A DNA stretch of 46,255 bases, taken from positions 1-46,255 of the forward strand of contig JADJQA010000031.1 in assembly GCA_016712985.1 (NCBI GenBank), in the 5' to 3' direction. Shown piece after piece: positions 1 to 5,608 of this stretch. Source of the stretch: Sulfuritalea sp. (lineage in GTDB: Bacteria; Pseudomonadota; Gammaproteobacteria; Burkholderiales; Rhodocyclaceae). The notes under the pieces were generated by a model that was not told where the DNA came from, did not search any database, and saw nothing but the letters and a program-made list of their open reading frames with translations. How positions within the stretch are numbered: position 1 is the first letter of the stretch; each line of letters opens with the position of its first letter. Made by a program: the position numbers and the translations under genes.

Positions 1-196
1 TCTCCTTACGTCGATCCTGCCGCTGCCCGACATGCTTGCGCCGGGCTGGTTCTTTCTCTGCCGGGTCGGCTACGCCTGGTACGCGGACCATCGCCGCTGG
101 GGCACGCGCGAGCTGGCCGGCGTGCTGCACGACTACCGGCTGCGCTGGATGCGGCGGGTGCTGGAGCGGGAGAACCGGATTGCCGAGCTGCCCTGA
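1..196 (+). pseudogene. DUF599 membrane protein, 5' fragment fused to its own last codons
   Basis: The reading frame encodes the N-terminal part of a DUF599 family inner-membrane protein: the PLPDMLAPGWFFLC membrane segment, then GTRELAGVLHDYRLRWMRRV and ENRIA. It then jumps directly to ELP and a stop. The longer copy at 1157-1762 has about 160 more residues between ENRIA and GRELP, so this copy has lost the middle of the gene but kept both ends in frame. The true start lies outside the window. The junction with the downstream REP-like sequence is the same as in the other copies. DUF599 proteins have no established function. Confidence 0.75.
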
Positions 197-214
197 GCCG
201 GGGGCGGCGGTGGT

Positions 215-249
215 AAGCCGCCTGGATTCCGGCGTGCGCCGGAATGACG
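215..249. repeat. REP-like palindrome, copy 1
   Basis: The palindrome GATTCCGGCG-TGCGCCGGAATG sits just after a DUF599 3' end. Nearly identical copies follow the DUF599 ends at 1781-1814 and 4630-4664, and an interrupted copy lies at 3286-3346. This is the common proteobacterial 'ATTCCGGC...GCCGGAAT' type of dispersed intergenic palindrome. Confidence 0.75.
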
Positions 250-277
250 AGGCGAAGATCGTGCGCCTTTGGGCGCC

Positions 278-331
278 GTCGACCGGGTGCAGGCGATGGT
301 CTCGGGCATCGGCTTCATCGCCGTTTCGCCG
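278..331 (+). pseudogene. DUF599 internal fragment
   Basis: About 54 bases encode VDRVQAMVSGIGFIAVS, identical to the middle of the DUF599 copies at 1157-1762 and 4120-4614. Both sides then leave the DUF599 sequence: the left joins a REP-like tail and the right joins the recurrent GCGCCGACTTTTGCG motif. It is only a recombination scar. Confidence 0.65.
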
Positions 332-405
332 GCGCCGACTTTTGCGCACGACCGACCAGACCGCTGCGGGCATCATCGGGAAGCACCGGCGTATCGGTTG
401 AAATG

Positions 406-425
406 TGGTGCCATTATTGGTACCA
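406..425. promoter_or_regulatory. Palindromic operator upstream of hicA-hicB module 1
   Basis: TGGTGCCA and TGGTACCA form an imperfect inverted repeat across 20 bases, 7 bases before the hicA start. The same site, at the same spacing, precedes the truncated hicA at 4855 (4828-4847). Conservation of the palindrome in both copies suggests the binding site for autorepression by HicB or HicAB. This role is inferred. Confidence 0.6.
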
Positions 426-432
426 TTGATTG

Positions 433-691
433 ATGGCGTCTTCCGGAAAAATCCTCGACCAGATGCGCCGCGAGCCGAACAATGTTCGCTTCGCCGATCT
501 GAAAAAGTTGTGCGAGTCGTATTTCGGGAAGCCCCCGCCAGACCGGCACCAGCCACGCCATCTTCAAGACGCCCTGGGTAGGCGATCCGCGAATCAACAT
601 CCAGGACGACAAAGGCAAGGCCAAGGCCTATCGGGTGAGGCAGGTGCTGCTTGCAATCGACAAACGGGAAGGGCTGCGCAATGAGCGTTGA
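433..691 (+). pseudogene. hicA: HicA-family mRNA interferase toxin, frameshifted (module 1)
   Basis: The ATG at 433 opens a HicA-like toxin: ILDQMRREPNNVRFADLKKLCESYFGK, then, after one extra base in the C run at 532-536, RQTGTSHAIFKTPWVGDPRINIQ and KAYRVRQVLLAIDK. HicA toxins are small double-stranded-RNA-binding-fold endoribonucleases whose conserved His lies in the GSH-type motif, here TSHAIFK. Removing one C restores a single frame of about 85 codons, ending at a TGA that overlaps the hicB start by 11 bases. As read, the toxin is truncated while its antitoxin is intact. A sequencing error in the C run is possible. Confidence 0.8.
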
Positions 692-1004
692 TCATTACAC
701 CTACCGCGTCACCTGGTCCGCCGAGGACGGCGAGCACGTCGGACTGTGCGCCGAGTTTCCTTCGTTGTCGTGGCTGGCGAAAACGCCTGAAGCCGCGCTG
801 AAGGGTGTCCGGCGGGTCGTGGCTGAAGTGGTGGCCGACCTGCAGGCGACGGGCGAGGACATTCCCGTTCCGCTGGCGGAAAAGCACTACAGCGGCGAGT
901 TTCGCGTGCGCATTCCGCCGCAGGTGCATCGCGCTTTGGCAACCGAGGCCGCCGAGCAGGGCGTCAGCCTGAACCGGCTGGCGAGCGCAAAACTGGCGGC
1001 TTGA
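681..1004 (+). CDS. hicB: HicB-family antitoxin with C-terminal RHH domain (module 1)
   Basis: This 107-residue protein is the antitoxin partner of the preceding HicA. The N-terminal half (YTYRVTWSAEDGEHVGLCAEFP to about residue 50) is the degenerate RNase-H-like HicB fold that blocks the toxin. The C-terminal part (GEFRVRIPPQVHRALATEAAE, then GVSLNRLASAKLA) is an Arc/CopG-type ribbon-helix-helix DNA-binding domain. The ATG at 681 was chosen because it overlaps the hicA 3' end, as in translationally coupled hicAB operons. It probably represses through the palindrome at 406-425. Confidence 0.9.
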   Translation: MSVDHYTYRVTWSAEDGEHVGLCAEFPSLSWLAKTPEAALKGVRRVVAEVVADLQATGEDIPVPLAEKHYSGEFRVRIPPQVHRALATEAAEQGVSLNRLASAKLAA

Positions 1005-1054
1005 AGCGGAATTCTGCGACCACTGATTGCCGATCCCAAGGACCAACCGCCGTG

Positions 1055-1137
1055 CTCCCGGCGCCGACTTTTGCGGGAACCGGTTGATCTTCGGCGACAA
1101 TCTGCTGGGTTTTAACTCCCTCGAATTCGCGGCATAA
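1055..1137 (+). pseudogene. Short chimeric coding remnant (same repeat as 3480-3612)
   Basis: A short open stretch reads GADFCGNRLIFGDNLL then GFNSLEFAA and stops. It aligns with 3480-3560, where the same junction continues into a KilA-N-like sequence. It begins with the recurrent GGCGCCGACTTTTGCGGGAA motif and ends at a GCATAACC-type boundary shared with other module ends. No complete gene can be reconstructed, so the annotation rests on the internal repeat. Confidence 0.4.
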
Positions 1138-1166
1138 CCTGGCAGACCACACGGACGCGCGAGCTG
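1135..1166. repeat. Module-boundary element, partial copy
   Basis: From a TAA stop codon onward, this copy reads TAACCTGGCAGACCACACGG and then ACGCGCG. It matches the elements at 2430-2484 and 3012-3070. Here it runs directly into a DUF599 copy, marking the junction between two modules. Confidence 0.6.
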
Positions 1167-1762
1167 GCCAGCGTGCTGCACGAATGCCGGCTGCGCTGGA
1201 TGCGGCGGGTGCTGGAACGGGAAAACCGGATCGCCGATACGGTGGTGCTGCAGACGGTGATGCGCAGCGACAAGCGGTTCATCACCACCACGCTGTTCAT
1301 CATCGCCGGCCTGATCAGCAGCCTCGGCACGGTCGACCGGGTGCAGGCCATGGTCTCGGGCATCGGCTTCATCGCCGTGTCTTCGCGCAAAACATTGGAG
1401 CTCAGGATGCTGGTGCTGATCGGCATTTTGGTGTTTGCCTTTTTCAAGTTCACCTGGTCGCTGCGCCAGTTCAAATCACGCTGATGCTGTTCGCCTCGGC
1501 GCCGATGCCGGCGGAGAAGGATGCGCCGGACCGCGCCGATTTCGCGCCGCGCGCGGCGATGATGGTGACGCACGGCTTTGCCAGCTTCAACCGCGGGCTG
1601 CGCGCGTATTTCTTCGGCCTCGCGGCGCTGGCCTGGTTCATCCAGCCCTGGGCGCTGGTGCTGGCGAGTTCCTGGGTGGTGGCGGTGCTCTACTGGCGCG
1701 ACAGCCGCTCGGCCACGCTGGCAACGCTGGCCGGGCCGGTGACGGGCAGGGAACTGCCGTGA
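1157..1762 (+). pseudogene. DUF599 membrane protein, longest copy, frameshifted and lacking its start
   Basis: This copy encodes RELASVLHECRLRWMRRVLERENRIADTVV through DKRFITTTLFIIAGLISSLG and FAFFKFTWSLRQF. After a one-base deletion near 1470-1477 it continues in another frame as LMLFASAPMPAEKDAPDRADFAPRA to GPVTGRELP and stop. Hydrophobic segments lie at ITTTLFIIAGLISSL, LVLIGILVFAFF and FFGLAALAWFIQPWALVLASSWVVAVL. The first about 35 codons (present at 1-196 and 3153) are missing, so the gene is broken at the 5' end as well as frameshifted. The neighbouring modules sit between partial copies of this gene. Confidence 0.8.
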
Positions 1763-1955
1763 GCCGAGGGCGGAGGATGTAAGCCGCCTGGATTCCGGCG
1801 TGCGCCGGAATGACGAGGCGAAGATGGTGCGCGCCTTTGGGGATGGTCGCCGTTACCTGCCCGCGAATCCGCAGCGGCGAGGGCAGGGATTTTCCTGCCC
1901 CGGCCTGCTGCGCAGGGGTCTTATCAGCGGGATCCCAGGTACGCAGAGCGCAGCC
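1758..1955. repeat. About 200-bp direct repeat, copy 1 (DUF599 3' end plus REP plus spacer)
   Basis: The stretch runs from the end of DUF599 through the REP-like palindrome (1781-1814) to a GC-rich spacer. It recurs at 3262-3505 with a few substitutions and a 30-bp insertion inside the palindrome. The spacer holds a hairpin (GGCAGG / CCTGCC around 1880-1900). No coding function is evident. Confidence 0.75.
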
Positions 1956-2023
1956 AGCGCCGAGCTATGCGCGAACCGGTTGATCGCATTGTTTGCAAGT
2001 AGGCAAGCTGATATTCTTCGCGG

Positions 2024-2212
2024 AAGAAAATCAGTGAAATTCTGCGTATGCTTCAAGCGGATGGCTGGTTTCTGGTGGCGACACGAGGCAGCCATCGACA
2101 GTACAAACACCCCGTGAAGCCTGGCCGGGTTACGGTGCCGGGCAAGCCAAGTGATGATGTTGCTCCCGGTACTTTGAACAGCATCATGAAGCAGTCCGGT
2201 TTGAAGAAGTGA
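2024..2212 (+). pseudogene. hicA: HicA-family toxin without a usable start codon (module 2)
   Basis: The frame is open and gives a textbook HicA: KISEILRMLQADGWFLVATRG then SHRQYKHPVKPGRVTV and APGTLNSIMKQSGLKK. The catalytic His lies in GSHRQYKHP. Members of this family normally start Met-Lys-(Ile/Val)-Ser. Here the codon in the Met position is AAG (2024-2026), preceded by a purine-rich GCGGAAG, and a TGA lies four codons upstream. The first in-frame ATG (2048) would remove the first strand and helix. The toxin therefore appears silenced by loss of its start codon while hicB downstream is intact. A single-base error would also explain it. Confidence 0.8.
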
Positions 2213-2219
2213 GGTCACC

Positions 2220-2432
2220 ATGCGTTACGCCATCGTAATTGAAAAGGCTGAATCGAATTACTCTGCCTATGTCCCCGACTTGCCGGGGTGCGTCGCTACG
2301 GGTGCAAGCATTCAGCAGGTCGAGGCGGAAATTCGCGAAGCCATCGAGTTTCATATCGAAGGTTTGCGAGAAGACGGAAGCCTGGTCCCCTCGCCGTCCA
2401 GTAAAGTCGAGTACATCGAAATCGCGGCGTAA
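2220..2432 (+). CDS. hicB: HicB-family antitoxin (module 2)
   Basis: This 70-residue HicB antitoxin has the canonical fold signature: MRYAIVIEKAESNYSAYVPDLPGCVATG followed by an amphipathic helix (VEAEIREAIEFHIEGLREDG) and VEYIEIAA. It lacks a separate ribbon-helix-helix domain. It starts 7 bases after the hicA stop, so the two are one operon. The stop codon TAA is also the first base triplet of a repeated boundary element (2430-2484). The family neutralises HicA by direct binding, and nothing suggests damage here. Confidence 0.9.
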   Translation: MRYAIVIEKAESNYSAYVPDLPGCVATGASIQQVEAEIREAIEFHIEGLREDGSLVPSPSSKVEYIEIAA

Positions 2433-2484
2433 CCCGGCAGGCCGCACGGACGCGCGATAAAGCCGCGCAGCGCCCGTGACTTCC
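2430..2484. repeat. Module-boundary element, copy 1 (attC-like ends)
   Basis: It begins at the hicB stop codon and reads TAACCCGGCAGGCCGCACGG, then ACGCGCGATAAAGCCGCGC and AGCGCCCGTGACTTCC. Copy 2 is at 3012-3070, after an unrelated gene. The heptamer GCGTAAC (2427-2433) and GTTATGC (2485-2491) are near-complementary ends 65 bases apart, reminiscent of integron attC R''/R' boxes. The resemblance is suggestive only. Confidence 0.55.
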
Positions 2485-2544
2485 GTTATGCCTTCGACGC
2501 AAATTGCCATTGACGCATGATGCCCGTTTTGTCACCACGCCCCG

Positions 2545-2784
2545 GTGCACTTTCAAATCCTTGGAGAAATTACCCACCCCGAAACGTTTGCGGTCGGGTC
2601 CGCAATTCGGGAGATCGCCCGGTTGCGAAAGCTCTACGGAAAAGGACGTTGGCGAAAGCGCAAAGGTATTGCCCGAGTTCGCCTTGATGACGGGTCGGTC
2701 TTTCTGGCCGAAATTCATTGGTACGAAGCTACGGGCATTGGTAAACGTGAGTTGAAAATAAAGCGCCTTATCGAAGGTTACTGA
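2545..2784 (+). CDS. Conserved small protein A of an uncharacterised two-gene module
   Basis: A 79-residue basic protein, starting at GTG 2545: HFQILGEITHPETFAVGSAI, REIARLRKLYGKGRWRKRKG, then a small beta-rich part (IARVRLDDGSVFLAEIHWYE) and a Lys-rich end (GIGKRELKIKRL). It has no signal peptide or membrane segment. I recognise this as a recurrent bacterial small protein, usually next to the partner found here at 2787, but I know of no assigned function. The two genes are 2 bases apart and sit in a run of toxin-antitoxin modules, so a toxin-antitoxin-like or regulatory role is plausible but unproven. No strong ribosome-binding site is visible. Confidence 0.75.
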   Translation: MHFQILGEITHPETFAVGSAIREIARLRKLYGKGRWRKRKGIARVRLDDGSVFLAEIHWYEATGIGKRELKIKRLIEGY

Positions 2785-2786
2785 CT

Positions 2787-3014
2787 ATGGCTCGCTCATC
2801 CCGATATTTGGTGGTCTGCCTCAAGAACGATGGCTACGACGTCTCTCTTGAAAAGCGAAAAATTTACGTCGCGATTCCCGACGCCTCAGCGGCGAAACAT
2901 GGGCTTGTTCGCGTCTTTGACGAGTCCGGGGACGACTACCTTTTCCCCAGTGAATTGTTTGCTTCCGTTGAGTTGCCAACATCCGTTCGACGGGCTGTCC
3001 TTACAGCAGCATAA
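2787..3014 (+). CDS. Conserved small protein B of an uncharacterised two-gene module
   Basis: A 75-residue protein reading SSRYLVVCLKNDGYDVSLEK, RKIYVAIPDASAAKHGLVRV, FDESGDDYLFPSELFASVEL and PTSVRRAVLTAA. The pattern 'V..DESGDDYL(F/Y)P' near the middle is the hallmark of a widespread short family of unknown function. It is acidic where its upstream partner is basic, as is common for toxin-antitoxin partners. It starts 2 bases after the first gene's stop, so the two are surely co-transcribed. Its TAA stop opens the second copy of the boundary element, as hicB does at 2430. Confidence 0.8.
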   Translation: MARSSRYLVVCLKNDGYDVSLEKRKIYVAIPDASAAKHGLVRVFDESGDDYLFPSELFASVELPTSVRRAVLTAA

Positions 3015-3070
3015 GCCGGCAGTCCACACGGCCGCTGTGCGATAAAGTCGCGCAGCGCCCGTGACTTCCA
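3012..3070. repeat. Module-boundary element, copy 2
   Basis: It starts at the TAA stop of the preceding gene and runs TAAGCCGGCAGTCCACACGG, CCGCTGTGCGATAAAGTCGC, GCAGCGCCCGTGACTTCC. It is about 80% identical to 2430-2484. The flanking genes are unrelated to those at copy 1, so the shared part begins exactly at the coding boundary. Confidence 0.65.
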
Positions 3071-3152
3071 CGATAAACGCCACCGGCGCAATCGGCCTGC
3101 ACGCCAAGGCAGGGCGTTACGGGCCGCGGATCCACTGCAACCAAGGACCGCG

Positions 3153-3287
3153 ATGAACTCGCCCCTTCCGTCGATCTTGCCGCTGCCCGACATGCTTGCG
3201 CTGGGCTGGTACTTTCTCTGCTGGGTCGGCTACGCGCATTACGCGGACGCGCAGGGAACTGCCGTGAGCCGAGGGCGGAGGATGTAA
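3153..3287 (+). pseudogene. DUF599 5' fragment fused to its 3' tail
   Basis: The ATG at 3153 gives NSPLPSILPLPDMLALGWYF and LCWVGYAHYAD, the authentic DUF599 start. It then joins the GGGAACTGCCGTGAGCC tail of the gene out of frame and stops at 3287. As in the fragment at 1-196, an internal deletion removed nearly the whole gene but kept both ends. The upstream 80 bases probably represent the original DUF599 leader. Confidence 0.7.
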
Positions 3288-3505
3288 GCCGCCTGGATTC
3301 CGGCCCCGGATCGGAGTCCGGGGTGACGTTCTTGCGCCGGAATGACGAGGCGAAGATGGTGCGCGCCTTTGGGGATGGTCGCCGTTACCTGCCCGCGAAT
3401 CCGCAGCGGCGAGGGCAGGGTTTTTCTGCCCCGGCCTGCTGCGCAGGGGTCTGATCAGCGGAATCCCAGGTACGCAGAGCGCCGCCAGCGCCGACTTTTG
3501 CGGGA
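3262..3505. repeat. About 200-bp direct repeat, copy 2, with an insertion in the palindrome
   Basis: This copy matches 1758-1955. Inside the REP-like palindrome lies an extra 30 bases around CCCGGATCGGAGTCCGGGGTGA, itself a palindrome (also found at 38456-38480). One repeat family is therefore nested inside another. Confidence 0.7.
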
Positions 3506-3612
3506 AGCGGTTGCTCTTCGGCGGCAAGCTGCCGGGATTCAAGCCCCTCGAATTCGAGGGAATTGGAAACGAGGCCGGACGCAACAGCTACTTCCCGTCA
3601 GCCGGGGAGTGA
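3487..3612 (+). pseudogene. Remnant resembling a KilA-N domain
   Basis: From the GCGCCGACTTTTGCGGGAA motif the frame reads SADFCGKRLLFGGKLPG, then FKPLEFEGIGNEAGRNSYF and ends at TGA 3612. The string F-K-P-L-E-F-E-G-I-x-N-E-A-G-x-N-S closely matches the core of KilA-N DNA-binding domains of phage and phage-derived proteins. Only about 20 residues match, without the rest of the domain, so this is a fossil. The same 5' part occurs at 1055-1137. Confidence 0.45.
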
Positions 3613-3669
3613 TTGGGCACCACTACCCGGAATGAGCGAGAATCACGCTTTCTCCACCGGAGTCAAACC

Positions 3670-3876
3670 ATGGAACTGACCGCGGTACTTACTCCCGCCG
3701 AAGAAGGCGGGTACGTTGCCCTGAATCCCGAGACCGGCACCACTTCGCAAGGTGAAACCGTCGAAGAGGCCGTCGCCAACTTGCAAGAAGCAACTGAACT
3801 GTATCTGTCGGTGTTTCCCATCGCTGCGCCGGGGCATCCGCTGGTAACAACGTTCAGCGTTCCCGCGCATGCCTAA
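3670..3876 (+). CDS. hicB: HicB-family antitoxin (module 3)
   Basis: A 68-residue HicB: MELTAVLTPAEEGGYVALNP, ETGTTSQGETVEEAVANLQE and ATELYLSVFP, followed by a short tail. It is the partial RNase-H-like fold with no DNA-binding extension. The ATG at 3670 follows an A-rich AGTCAAACC. It overlaps the downstream hicA start by 8 bases, so translation is coupled. Antitoxin-first order here is the reverse of modules 1 and 2, showing that the three hicAB pairs are of independent origin. Confidence 0.88.
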   Translation: MELTAVLTPAEEGGYVALNPETGTTSQGETVEEAVANLQEATELYLSVFPIAAPGHPLVTTFSVPAHA

Positions 3877-4084
3877 GCTGCCGCGTGTTTCGGGCGCTGC
3901 CGTAGTACGGGCATTGGAGCGCCTGGGTTTCGAAAAGCTGCGCCAATCCGGAAGTCACGTCATCCTACGCCGTGGTTCGAAAGGCTGCGTCGTGCCCATG
4001 CACGGCGAAGTCAAAGTGGGCACCTTGGCAGGCGTCTTGCGCCAGGCCGATGTGTCGCCCGACGAATTCATCGCGGCCCTGTAA
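3869..4084 (+). CDS. hicA: HicA-family mRNA interferase toxin (module 3)
   Basis: A 71-residue HicA that looks complete: LPRVSGAAVVRALERLGFEK, LRQSGSHVILRRGSKGCVV, VPMHGEVKVGTLAGVLRQAD. The catalytic His lies in SGSHVILRR, followed by the P-M-H strand and the GTL-x-x-(I/V)-L-R-Q-A helix typical of the family. It would cleave mRNA when unopposed. It is the only HicA in the island with an undamaged frame and start codon, and it overlaps its antitoxin gene. Confidence 0.92.
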   Translation: MPKLPRVSGAAVVRALERLGFEKLRQSGSHVILRRGSKGCVVPMHGEVKVGTLAGVLRQADVSPDEFIAAL

Positions 4085-4119
4085 TCGCGGCGCGCAACCC
4101 GGCGTTCAAAGCGGCCTGC

Positions 4120-4614
4120 GCGCAAACCTGTTCATCACCACCACGCTGTTCAACATCGCCGGCCTGATCAGCAGGCTCGGCACGGTCGACCGGGTGCAGG
4201 CCATGGTCTCGGGCATCGGCTTCATCGCCGTGTCGTCGCGGGAGACTTTGGAGCTCAGGCTCCTGGTGCTGATCGGAATTTTCGTGTTCGCCTTCTTCAA
4301 GTTCACCTGGTCGCTGCGCCAGTTCACTCACGCTGATGCTGTTCGCCTCGGCGCCGATGCCGGCGGAGAAGGATGCGCCGGACCGCACCGATTTCGCGCC
4401 GCGCGCGACGATGTTGGTGACGCACGGCGTCGCCAGCTTCAACCGCGAGCTGCGCGCGCATTTCTTCGGCCTCGCGGCGCTGGCGTGGTTCATCCAGCCA
4501 TGGGCGCTGGTGCTGGCGAGTTCCTGGGTGGTGGCGGTGCCCTACTGGCGCAACAGCCGCTCGGCCACGCCGGCGACGCTGGCCGGGCCGGTGACGGGCA
4601 GGGAACTGCCGTGA
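4120..4614 (+). pseudogene. DUF599 3' fragment, frameshifted
   Basis: It starts abruptly at NLFITTTLFNIAGLISRLG and continues to FAFFKFTWSLRQF. After a two-base deletion near 4322-4330 it resumes as LMLFASAPMPAEKDAPDRTD to GPVTGRELP and stop. The copy at 1157 has a one-base deletion in the same place, so the defects at this site are independent. The 5' boundary is at GCGCGCAAACCTG, where it joins the tail of the hicB-hicA module. Confidence 0.78.
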
Positions 4615-4629
4615 GCCGGGGGCGGATGT

Positions 4630-4664
4630 AAGCCGCCTGGATTCCGGCGTGCGCCGGAATGACG
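4630..4664. repeat. REP-like palindrome, copy 4
   Basis: AAGCCGCCTGGATTCCGGCG followed by TGCGCCGGAATGACG, directly after the DUF599 3' end, as at 215-249 and 1781-1814. Confidence 0.75.
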
Positions 4665-4827
4665 GCGCGAAGATCGTGCGCGCCCTTGGGGATGGTCGCG
4701 GTGTCGCCGGCGCCGACTTGTCGCGCATGACCGGATAGCCGGCCTGCAATTGTCACCGCCGGGAAATGCTTCGCCGTCCAGACCGCTGACGACATCGTCG
4801 GGAAGCAGCGGAGTGTTGATTGAAATG

Positions 4828-4847
4828 TGGTGCCGCTATTGGTACCA
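4828..4847. promoter_or_regulatory. Second copy of the hicAB operator
   Basis: TGGTGCCG/CTATTGGTACCA repeats the palindrome at 406-425 with two changes in the centre and intact arms. It is embedded in a direct repeat of about 180 bases (about 349-530 and 4777-4955). Confidence 0.55.
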
Positions 4848-4854
4848 CTGATTC

Positions 4855-4971
4855 ATGCCGTCTTCCGGCAGGATCCTCGACCAGATGCGACGCGAGCCGA
4901 ACAACGGTCGCTTCGCCGATCTGAAAAAGTTGTGCGGGGCGTATTTCGGGAAGCCGCGCACGGCAAGCTGA
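4855..4971 (+). pseudogene. hicA: Truncated hicA (copy of module 1)
   Basis: The ATG at 4855 gives PSSGRILDQMRREPNNGRFA and DLKKLCGAYFGKPR, the same N-terminal part as hicA of module 1. It then diverges exactly where the module 1 frameshift lies and stops at 4971. The catalytic His region and hicB are missing. It retains its own operator and upstream region, so it could still titrate the repressor. Confidence 0.75.
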
Positions 4972-5013
4972 CGGCGCAGCATTTCACGCGCCGGCAAGTG
5001 CCAACTGTCCAGG

Positions 5014-5607
5014 TCAGTGCAGGTCGGAAGCCAGCGACGCCCTGACCGCTTCCGGCAGGGCGCCGGTGTTGGCTTCGTACTCTGGGTGGTCGACGCCGAC
5101 CGAGATCGCGGCGCCGGTCTTCGCGGCGGCGATCATGCCCGTCGACAACTCGAAGCGCAGGAAATGCACGGCCGAGGTCTTTTCCTCGTTCTCGCGCTCG
5201 AGGTCTTCATCGGCAATCGCGAATACCGGATCGAAGCCGGCGACGCGAACCCACACCCGGTCCTCGACGCCCTTGAGTTTGGCCAGCATCGCCCGTCGCT
5301 GTGCCTCGTCGGCGTACTCGATCTGCAGCGTGACCTTGAAGTTGCTGCCGTCCGGAACCAGCGGCGCGTAGGACTCCATTTCATGGACGATGCCGTCTTC
5401 CTCGAAGATCTTTTCCACGCGCAGCATTTCCTGAATCTGGTAGCGGATCAGCACTTCGTTCTCGAATATCAGCAACAGGTGCTCGCCCAGCGCGACGCGG
5501 CGCAGCTTTTTCTGTGCCATCACTTCGGCGCGGATGGCGGGACGTGCCTTGGCGTAAGCTTCCAGGGTCATCAGGGATTCACGGGTGATCGTCATTGCGG
5601 TTTCCAT
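5014..5607 (-). CDS. DUF3501 family protein
   Basis: About 197 residues: TITRESLMTLEAYAKARPAI, then KKLRRVALGEHLLLIFENEV, IRYQIQEMLRVEKIFEE and PLVPDGSNFKVTLQIEYAD. These are the conserved blocks of DUF3501, a family of unknown function. It is soluble with no cofactor motif that I can identify. It directly follows the Fe-S oxidoreductase gene and both follow rubrerythrin, an association I regard as recurrent in proteobacteria, so a role in peroxide or redox defence is inferred. The start could be ATG 5607 or ATG 5595, the latter fitting the family's usual M-T-I-T-R beginning. Confidence 0.85.
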   Translation of the reverse strand: METAMTITRESLMTLEAYAKARPAIRAEVMAQKKLRRVALGEHLLLIFENEVLIRYQIQEMLRVEKIFEEDGIVHEMESYAPLVPDGSNFKVTLQIEYADEAQRRAMLAKLKGVEDRVWVRVAGFDPVFAIADEDLERENEEKTSAVHFLRFELSTGMIAAAKTGAAISVGVDHPEYEANTGALPEAVRASLASDLH

Positions 5608-5608
5608 T

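Noticed and set aside
1055..1130. Possible DNA methyltransferase start (NRLIFGDNLL)
   Set aside because: The phrase resembles type III methylases, but the corresponding repeat at 3487 reads differently and leads into KilA-N-like sequence. A ten-residue match is not enough.
1..5000. Insertion sequences or a transposase as the cause of the repeats
   Set aside because: No transposase-like frame or terminal inverted repeats with target duplications were seen; the repeats are DUF599 parts and REP-like palindromes.
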